DNA of 64,000 bases, taken from positions 3,995,501-4,059,500 of the forward strand of contig NC_134765.1 in NCBI RefSeq assembly GCF_050436995.1, read 5' to 3'. Positions 55,620 to 64,000 of this stretch are shown piece by piece. The notes under the pieces were generated by a model. It did not search any database. It was not told the origin of the DNA and was given only the letters and a program-made list of their open reading frames with translations. Every line of letters starts with the position of its first letter. Position 1 is the stretch's first letter. Source of the DNA: Anticarsia gemmatalis (Eukaryota > Arthropoda > Insecta > Lepidoptera > Erebidae). The position numbers and the translations under genes are program-made.

Positions 55620-56467
55620 AAAAATGGATGTGAGTTTTTGACTTTAAATACTTTATTGTTACCTATTATATATGAAATCTGAACACATTATGTCATTTAT
55701 AATATGAGTTTCATGAAATTCAAGCCGAATTAAATTAAAATATACTTAGTATCTGAAATAGTTTTAAAACTTTATGGCCGGTCCAGAAAAGCTGGTCGCG
55801 AGACAACAAACTCATGGCTTGTTACTTTTCGATGCCGAGCAAATAACAAAACGTTACTTTTTAAGACATTCCAACTTTTTTCTTTTGCCCAAATCGGGAA
55901 TTGTATTCTAAAACACAAGAACCGTCAGTCATACTTTACTTGGTCTAAAGTCTGACGCAATGCAGTAATTTTACCTATAATTTCGTTCCACTTTATTAAT
56001 ATCCGTTCAACTATTTATTAAGGAATCGTTCATTAAGAACGTTTATCTAATAATAACGAGAGCATAGTAAAAAGCCCTCAGCGACTAATTTATATGTTTA
56101 TTGGCCGAGTTGATTGACAGATGACATCCGGTCTCTATTAATATCCATCATGATTAACTTGTCCATCCGTTTTATTGAAAAAACTAGCTCGGGCCTGGGA
56201 CTTTGTTTGTATGGAAACATTCTGATAGTGGTAAAAATAACCAAATGTGTTACAAGCTATCAACTGGGCTGAAATATCTCCAAAACTTTTCAAATAATTT
56301 TGTGGCAGAGTGAGGAAAAATATTCTTATAAATCTTATGTTTTCCATTCCATTCCAATTAAAACTTAACTTTTAGATTTTCAGCTCTGTCGATTGTACGC
56401 TACGTCTGACTTTCCATCCTGAGACGATTTTGCCCAGCAGATAGACATATAATTGTAGATGTAAATT

Positions 56468-56548
56468 TAACACATTAATATCCCACTGCTGGGCAAGGAC
56501 CTCTTCCTTTAATGAAGGAGGGGTAAAGCCTTGGGTCTACCAGGTAGG
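56468..56548 (+). repeat. 'cccactgctgggcaa' family repeat
   Basis: aacacattaatatcccactg, then ctgggcaaggacctcttcct and gaaggaggggtaaagccttg. Truncated at the 3' end compared with the 47.2-kb copy. Confidence 0.65.
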
Positions 56549-56923
56549 AAGACATACATATAATCAGGCTAATAAAGAACGTTTTGCTCATATGAAATGA
56601 AGGAAAAATAATATCAATTCGTAAAAACTTTAAGAAAAAATACGCGCACTTTACTAATAATCGTAAACTTCCCTATTACATCAATCATTAAGATTAATAA
56701 CCCAAAACCATGTACTTTTTGTCTCGGATCATCAAGAAAAATTACAATTTTATTCAGTAGCCACAATTTATAAAGAAACGATGCATTTTCCTTGTTACTT
56801 AACACTTTAATAACCAGTCTTAAGATTGATGTCTGATGCAAAAAAAACTGGGAAAGTATTATCTCGCTCGCGTTGGAAGGGTTCCGTGGAGATAAAACAT
56901 TATAAATAAGGGTTTATTATTTT

Positions 56924-57406
56924 ACTAGCTGACCCGCGCAACTTCGCTTGCGTCACATAAGACAGAATTTAGGGAATTTTCCACGTTTTTGTAACACTTT
57001 TTATACTGTTACTCTGCTCCTATTGGTCGTAGCGTGATGATACAAAATATGCTTTTTTTTCACGAAAAATATTCTCAAAATTATTTATATCTCATAATAT
57101 ATGTAACGAAGTTGCGCTAAGGCATATCCGTCATTAAAACAGTTGCCATGACAACGGAATTTTGTTAATTCAATGTCATTATAATATTGATTATTCGGGA
57201 CTTCGTTCGCCACCTGAATTTTCCCGGGAAATGCGTCATTTTCCCGGGATAAAAAGTAGCCTATGTCCTTTCTCGAGTATCAAAATATCTCCATACCAAA
57301 TTTCATGCAAATTGGTTCAGTATTTTAGGCGTGATTGAGTAGCAGACAGACAGACAGACAGACAGACAGACAGTGTTACTTTCGCATTTATAATATTAGT
57401 ATGGAT
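56924..57406 (+). repeat. interspersed repeat, 'actagctgacccgcgcaact' family (longest copy)
   Basis: Runs from actagctgacccgcgcaact through ctgctcctattggtcgtagc, gccatgacaacggaattttg and ttttcccgggataaaaagta to a (CAGA)n tract at 57,343-57,373, and ends taatattagtatgga. Collinear with the inverted copy at 44 kb. The microsatellite tail may seed length variation. Confidence 0.85.
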
Positions 57407-60274
57407 AAACTAGCGATTAAAATCGAGCAAGTGGTGTAGGGTTCAAAACTCAGATAACATTAATATTCTTCCAAAAGTTTTGTGTGTAATAGAACAATTT
57501 TGACTCTAGTTAGACTAATATCTGTACAAACGTACTTGTAATAATCGTAAATAATGTACGGAACCAAAAATATCCAATTAAGTGAAAGTATACGTAAAAT
57601 GGGAACATGTAAATTACAATTAAAGGCCAGTAGCAATTGAAGTATTACTGCGACATTTTGTTTTTAATCGATTCATTATAAAGAATCTTGGAATTAACAT
57701 TTTAACCGTCCAATTTGGCTTCGCAGACTAATTAAATGTTTTTAAATATTATGTTAGTTTTTTTAAACTAGTTTTTTGTACTTGTTTACTTTTTTGTTTT
57801 GTATGGTTATTATTGAGATGTCATTTCCATATTCGTTTTTATGAACGTAATTGTATGAATGTCTGAGTTTTAAGTATGTTGAGATAATCAAGAATATGGT
57901 ACAAGACAGGAATGCAAGAGAGAAACGTCGGTCTAATTAAATTTGTAGTAATATAATTTGTTTTCATGTTATTATTCTTGCCCAGTTTACTCATTTTTGA
58001 AGAGCCAAAAATAAATAAATCAATTAATACATTTTACAAACGCTATAAAGCTAGCTGTAGTTTAATAAGATTGTTTCAGTACATCGATTTTGAGAGCTAA
58101 CGCTAGCACTCCTTATTCCTAAATGAATAAATATCAGCTTCTTCTTGGCTTGAAAAAGGGAAAGCTTAGTTCATTTCGAGACGAATTTCAATAGAATTAG
58201 AGCATAATATTTTTATCGAAACTAACTTGCTTTGAAAGTGGCTAGTAGTAGTAGCTATTTTTTTGGAATTTTGTTGTCTTAAGAATCTTGTAAAATCTTG
58301 TTTTCTTAGCAAGTGATGTCCTATGACGTCACAGGCCGCCATGACAGTGGGTGCGGTAGACACTGTCACAATAATGACCACAAATAATGTTATTATTGAC
58401 TTGATGTAAATAACACTGACAGGACAGAGCTATGAAGCGTATAGAATTAACAATGGCGTATTATGTGTCTTTATAATAAATAAGAATAATAGATGTTATA
58501 TAAATAAAATTGTTGGGTGTAGGTTACAGGCGATAAATATGTAAATAGAGGTATATTCTTCTAGCATACCATAACAGAACTTCTAGGCAGTAATTACTGT
58601 ATATTAGTAAACATTTATAATTGAATAGATGTATGTGTCGCTTCTCTCGTTTTCTTGATTTTATCCCTTATGGTTTTAAAATAAATTTATAGGTATTTTA
58701 AAGGTTTCTAACTGTAGCGCGATTTTCTACTGTCAGTACTATCAACAGTTTGACATTTAAACTGTACCTTCTGCAAAAGTCGTTCATTTATTGTATGCAA
58801 AAATTGTTCAATAGTTTAAATATATTTTCATATAAAATTTCTCAATAATTAGCCTGTTGTCGATAGTCGATGAATAGCAGTAGAAAAACTAATATTGGAC
58901 ACGTTGTCGCTCATTCAATGGGCACTCGATCATCTTCTGCGGTAAAACCCTTACCTTCTTAACAAACACCCGAAGATTCACGTATATTTCGCAACAAAGT
59001 AATTATCTCATGACAAATAGTGAAAGAAATATTAATAATACAGTTGAAAGATGTTCTTAATGATGTGTTCATTACATTCACACTAGTGAAATTTGGGTCA
59101 TTGTCGCCCAATATTAGATAGTATGTTTACTCTGTTAGAAAGGTTATCTTTTTCAAATAGATAAACATAGATTTGATAGCGATTATCGAAAGGGTTTTGA
59201 TATATTTTTTATAATGATTATTCTAGAAAAACTATATGTTTTGCGTTTTAAAATAGCTTCGGCAATGGTGTTACTTCAGTTACATGATTTGTTTTCAATT
59301 CGAGTTCATTGATAAGAAAGAAACTTTGTCCGTATGTCTGTTACACTGACGGCTACACTGCTTTACTGAGTTTGATCGTGTAAAGGTAGAATATTATTTT
59401 GTAATGAAAATATAAACGGCTTGTATCTGCCGAAAAAGAGTGATTATAACTTTATGTCCGTTTGTTTAACTTGTCTCGGAAACTACTGAACCGATCGACA
59501 ACACTTTACTATGAAATTACTAACGAGGAATAACTCGAAATATGTACTCCAAAATATCTACTTAGTGAAGTCACAAGGGTCAACTATAAGGTAGATCCGT
59601 GGGGAAGGGGTAAAGCTGAATGAAATATGTGTTTTTCTTATTTTCAATGCGGACAATCAAAGTGTATTATTTCAAAGTTGCAATTTGTCGGAGACAGTGC
59701 TATTGATAAGGTCAATCTAATCGCCATTGTTATCAGTCAATGCTCCAATTCGTTTTTATTATTATAACTGAGAAATTTCCAGTCTTTAAAAATATGATCA
59801 AATATGTTTCGTTTGTAATAGAAATTGACGTATTTCGACTCGAAAAAAAAATGTACAGAGTTCAAGTTTACATGTTTTCAATTTTGGACAAATAAGAATT
59901 CATACGACAACGAGCAATCCTATCTATGTATCCTTCCATTTCTGGAGATAGGCTTCTTTTTCCGACTTCAAAGGCCTTAAACCTTACCCAAGACTTATAA
60001 GAGTGTTCTAAGCATGCTTTCTTCACTGTTAGAACAGGTCATTACTTCGAAATTCTCCTAATCAACACTCGAATTAAACATTGCCAATTCTATCAATTTC
60101 TCTACACTACATTTACAAAAACTCAACTCACACTATTCCGCCGTAACTCGGGCACTTTTTTGTTAACTGTACACAGAATAAATTATGAACCATTACAATC
60201 ATTTAAGATAAGCATCTTGCATATTGATGATGTAAAAAATGTACAAACGTTATGTCAAATGTTTTGAACTAGGT

Positions 60275-60345
60275 GACGCTCGCGGTTTTGGCCGCGGTCA
60301 GTTGTAATAGCTGTAAAAAGTAAGTGTTGTTTTCGCGCAGTGAGC
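60275..60345 (+). promoter_or_regulatory. small CpG-rich spot with initiator-like TCAGTT
   Basis: gacgctcgcggttttggccgc precedes TCAGTT (60,298-60,303). A gtaagtg donor-like site follows at 60,320. It could be an alternative promoter of the same downstream gene; weak evidence. Confidence 0.2.
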
Positions 60346-60611
60346 ATTTCTTGAGATTTTATTTATCGCTTAAATGTACCTTACGATTTCAAAGAGAGGA
60401 ATGACTGGGGTGAATCAAAAGGAAAGGTTTCCCTACGTGTGTTCTTTAACTTTACTCTCCGGAATCTATTAGCGTATATAGGGGTAAGAAAAGTAAAAAA
60501 AAACCTTAGTCTCTAATTTAAGTTAACTCGTAATTTATTGTTTACTGTGTAATTTGTACAGTGAATGAAGTAAGCTAAGTTTGTAAGGATCATATCAAGT
60601 GGTGTTGTTTG

Positions 60612-60660
60612 ATTTCTACCTACCTTTATGGGAGAAGGGCAAAATTTTACGTATGTACAT
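60612..60660 (+). repeat. 'ctacctacctttatggga' repeat fragment
   Basis: tttctacctacctttatggg, then agaagggcaaaattttacgt. Same family as the 12.8-kb copy. Confidence 0.45.
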
Positions 60661-62684
60661 TATATACGCTATTGTTTATTACATCTTCTCGGCCTTTCAA
60701 CTTTTTAACAGGCGCCAGTTTTTATTTAAAAGGCTTAAAATTGACGTGTACAAAGCTTTGACCCTGTAAAAAATTGTTTGTACAATGTATCGATATTTTC
60801 GCATGTCTATGTATATTTTCCTAACTAATCACTCCATAATATGTTCAATAAGACGCCATTCTCGAAGGCGTGATACATTGTTTGTTCACCTTTCAGACGC
60901 GTACACATGTCGGTATAGAACACAAACATTTGCTTTGGGTTTGACTTGTATGGAATTCGAGGTATTTCGCACTGTGATCATTTTGTGAGGTAGAAGAGGC
61001 TGTTATCGGACTAGAAGACTAGACACTAAAGACTAGAGCTTTCAGTTTTGAACTATAATGTATTACTATATTATTATACTCTTGCCAGATATCGTTGAAT
61101 CACATTGCAGCTATGGTTTTTGCAACTTTGCCCAAAACTTCATCCATTTTAATGCAAGTTTAATAACGCAAGAATGAAAACGTAGGTATAACTATTGATG
61201 ACTTTTAAGTTCTTTTAATAATAATAAAAGATCCTCACATGAACTTTTCGTGTAACCCGTGTATTTTTCTGACGCAAAAACAGATGGTTGTAACAAAATG
61301 CAAACTTTAGTTTACACCAAAAAAATGTCTCATTCAAGCATATTCTGATTTACGGTCTAGCTAACTAATTCATTAAGACAATCCTTACAAAATTTAACGT
61401 CATTAATCTGTAAGTTAAATTTCAAAAGGTCTCACGTTACCTCAAATAAATGATAAAACTATAAACAAATTCATAACCTCATTTAACATAAGTACCTTTG
61501 AGAAAGTTTCATACGGATAAGACGTTTAATTAATAAAATATGAATCACAAAATATCAATTTAAAACGTCATTATAATTAGACCGTTAAAATCAAACAGCT
61601 ACTTTTACCAGTCGTTACCAATTACCATAAATTTAGTTACGAAAACGGCTTAATTGTAGATTTTAATTAACCAATAAATTGACTGCGTGTAACGGCCACA
61701 ACTGGTCAGATCACGTCACTTATTTGATCAATAATATTTTTCATGTTAGTTTTATGTCAACAGATAATTACTTGGTTATTTTTAGGATTTTGTTTCCATG
61801 ATTTTACGCAAATTAACTAGGTGTTTGTTTTCAATAAGGGCAATGCCATTTACTTTGGGAATCGATACTTCGCGTCGGTTCGCGAAAAAGTCATTTTGGG
61901 GGTTAAATAAGAAAATAAAATTGAAGTAACTACCAGGTATTTGGTTCCAATTACAAATTGCTATTCACAAGAAGAAAGTACAGATACGTATTTTGACAAC
62001 TCATATGCGATCATTTTATTTCAAACTAAGCAGAGTTTGTACTATAGTAAACCAATATCTGACATATATACATACAGACTTATGTTGATAAATATTCATC
62101 CATGTCCTTTGGAACTTCCGAAAACAATTGTCAACATCAAAATGGTGACATTATAATAATATAAGAAAGATTTTCAATACTTTATATAAGTCCGTATCAA
62201 ACTATTACTATATTCTTTAGAGACTTACTATTTATCCGTGTCCAAATGTCGTGGCTACAAGATTAGTACGTGGGCGTTGATTTGTTTGTCAGTCAATCAA
62301 TCATAGTGTTGTAGCTATCAAATAATGACCCATGTTTTAGACTTATTAGACAGTTACATGCGTATTACTGTAATGTGATTTCTTTTGATCTTGTTGGACA
62401 GAAACGGTAAATGAATTAAGTAAGTCGGCCCTGGCATTCCATAGTGTGGTATGATTTAAGTTAGGTTATGGATGTGGTATAGATTTGGACAATATTAGGA
62501 TGTACTATAACAATTGTTGTCATACAAACAGAGCTGGCTTTCATCTTTTACTTGAAGGAATACTAAGTAGTGAAAAACATAGTATTCTTTGCTGAGTTTT
62601 ATTATTATAGCACATTCGATTCATTGAAGTAAGACATACAACTCAATTCAACTTAATTCTTAACTAAGTGTGCGTCGTAGGTTG

Positions 62685-62775
62685 TTAATTTCCACATTTA
62701 AGGTTCCACGCAAACGTCATAGGTTCGATTTCCATACGGAACAAATATTTATCCACCAATATATGCTTCCGGATT
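62685..62775 (+). repeat. tRNA-derived SINE-like fragment
   Basis: cgtcataggttcgatttcca, then tacggaacaaatatttatcc. ggttcgatt at 62,722 is a B-box-like core, and the 'cggaacaaatattt' tail matches lepidopteran SINE-like repeats from memory. Confidence 0.45.
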
Positions 62776-64000
62776 TGATTTTATTATTAGATAGTTATAT
62801 ATTACATGTTTTATAATCTTCCAAACCCACTTTGTAAATTCAACGAAATAATAATATGCACCCAAAACATTGTAAACTGATCTAGATTCTCAATAATAAA
62901 CGCATGTTAATGTGATGACAAATATTTACTCTCTTATCTGTGAAGGCATCTGACAAAGGAACTCATGCGCGAATACTTTTAGTGTTAAATCATACTTTTC
63001 TTTGTTTAGTCGCATTCTTCAATGTGTTTGGAAACTGTTGTCCTTGTGACATTGCGTTATGTCCACACTTGTGCAGATTTTTTTTTTAATTTTTCGAGTC
63101 TTTAAGCGTGTGTGTTTTAGGCAGTGGCTGCTTCTATAGCACCGGGAGTTAAAGAAAATAAAAAATAATAGATTCTATCTAGATCCAAAAATGAAATAAC
63201 TATATACTAACATAGAAAAAAAAAAAAAATCTACGTTGCTACCGTAATTTGCGGGAGTTTTTTCAAAATATTGTAATATTTATTCATTTATTTATTGTTA
63301 TGAATCTCCAATAAAGGATACTTTACGCATCTGAATACACATAATCAACATTTGTAACAAAATGCTCCTTCAATTATAGGATTTTCAGCATACTCAAAAA
63401 ATATTACATATTGAAGCCAGTGTCAAAGAGAGAGTATCTTATAATTGAGAGATCGGTGCAAAGTGCGGATGGTTAAGTGTTTTATTATTTTTTTGCAAGG
63501 GCCACTTCGTGTTATGGAAAACAGTAGTACAAGAGAAAACTGAAGTTAAAACCGTAAGTGCACGAGTGTGGACAATACTGAACAATAAAATACGGTTTAA
63601 ACCACCCTTAAACTCAGTTTCAAAAGGAAAAGTGGTGTTTTGACAGTTCGTGTTTACATTTGAAAAGGTGATGTGCATACTAATGAATGAGTAACTCGAA
63701 AGTGTATGAATGAAGTGTAAAGTAAGAGCTGACAATTGAAAATGTATGGAAATGTGTCTGTAAGGTAAAGTTTACGTGAATTTTTGTATTAAATAATCAT
63801 TACTGTGTAAAAATGTGAAGAATACGGAGTGTGACTGTTAAATGAGTATGTGTCGGAATTTAACAAACTTCCGCATTTCTTTATACAGCGATTTTTTTAT
63901 ATTTTCTAACGTATTAAAATTAAGAAAAATATTTAATTAATCAACTTGTTTGTTTTTTAGAGTAAATAAATCTATTCTGAAAGATATAGCAAGGAGAAAG

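Larger units (their letters stand above)
50622..64000. other. 13.4-kb stretch without supported genes
   Basis: Either the first intron of the gene starting at 50.3 kb or intergenic DNA. Contains repeat fragments (52,840-52,930, 55,506-55,549, 56,468-56,548, 56,924-57,406, 60,612-60,660, 62,685-62,775), a palindrome pair at 55,565-55,619 and a CpG-rich spot at 60,280-60,350. No open frame here has coding character. Confidence 0.5.

Noticed and set aside
57343..57373. (CAGA)n tract as a CRISPR-like or regulatory array
   Set aside because: It is a simple microsatellite at the tail of a dispersed repeat, with no spacers.
63439..63735. 98-codon minus-strand frame near the window end
   Set aside because: No recognisable domain or splice sites; low-complexity His/Thr/Ser-rich translation. 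The plus strand there could be UTR-like, but nothing supports it.

Overview
This window is nuclear DNA of an animal with long introns and about 65% A+T. Gene content and repeat families point to a moth or butterfly (Lepidoptera). The visible protein matches insect Trachealess along its whole length. The interspersed repeats (the 'actagctgacccgcgcaact' element with its GTCT/CAGA tail, the 'cccactgctgggcaa' family and the 'accaaagaacgccactt' family) look like families common in lepidopteran genomes. That assignment rests on memory, not on a search.

Region 1 (1-about 38,700, + strand) is most of one gene, trachealess (trh), a bHLH-PAS transcription factor. Nine coding exons run from the bHLH exon (3634-3872) to the terminal exon (36322-37525, stop at 37523-37525). 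All splice phases agree, giving about 783 residues in frame. The N-terminal exon or exons lie upstream of the window. The 3' UTR follows, with several AATAAA/ATTAAA signals. The large introns hold repeats, two copies of a TAA-flanked MITE, a probable solo LTR, CpG-rich islands with NRF1/Ewg-like sites, a reverse-transcriptase-like remnant and two coding-looking fragments on the opposite strand.

Region 2 (40,400-42,240, - strand) is a complete five-exon gene for a 171-residue four-pass membrane protein, probably of the insect DUF4728/Pasiflora-like tetraspan group. It converges on trh, with about 2.9 kb between the two stop codons.

Region 3 (43,656-46,846, + strand) holds a proposed three-exon gene for a 65-residue tail-anchored membrane micropeptide. 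Splice phases are compatible and an AATAAA overlaps the stop codon. This is the best candidate for something undescribed, but one splice donor is weak.

Region 4 (46,850-50,200) is repeat-rich intergenic DNA. It includes a polyadenylated retroposon with a clear 13-bp target-site duplication.

Region 5 (50,200-64,000) starts with a CpG-rich promoter-like segment and a likely non-coding first exon with a consensus splice donor at 50,622. After that comes more than 13 kb with no convincing coding exon. This suits the first intron of a + strand gene whose coding part lies beyond the window.
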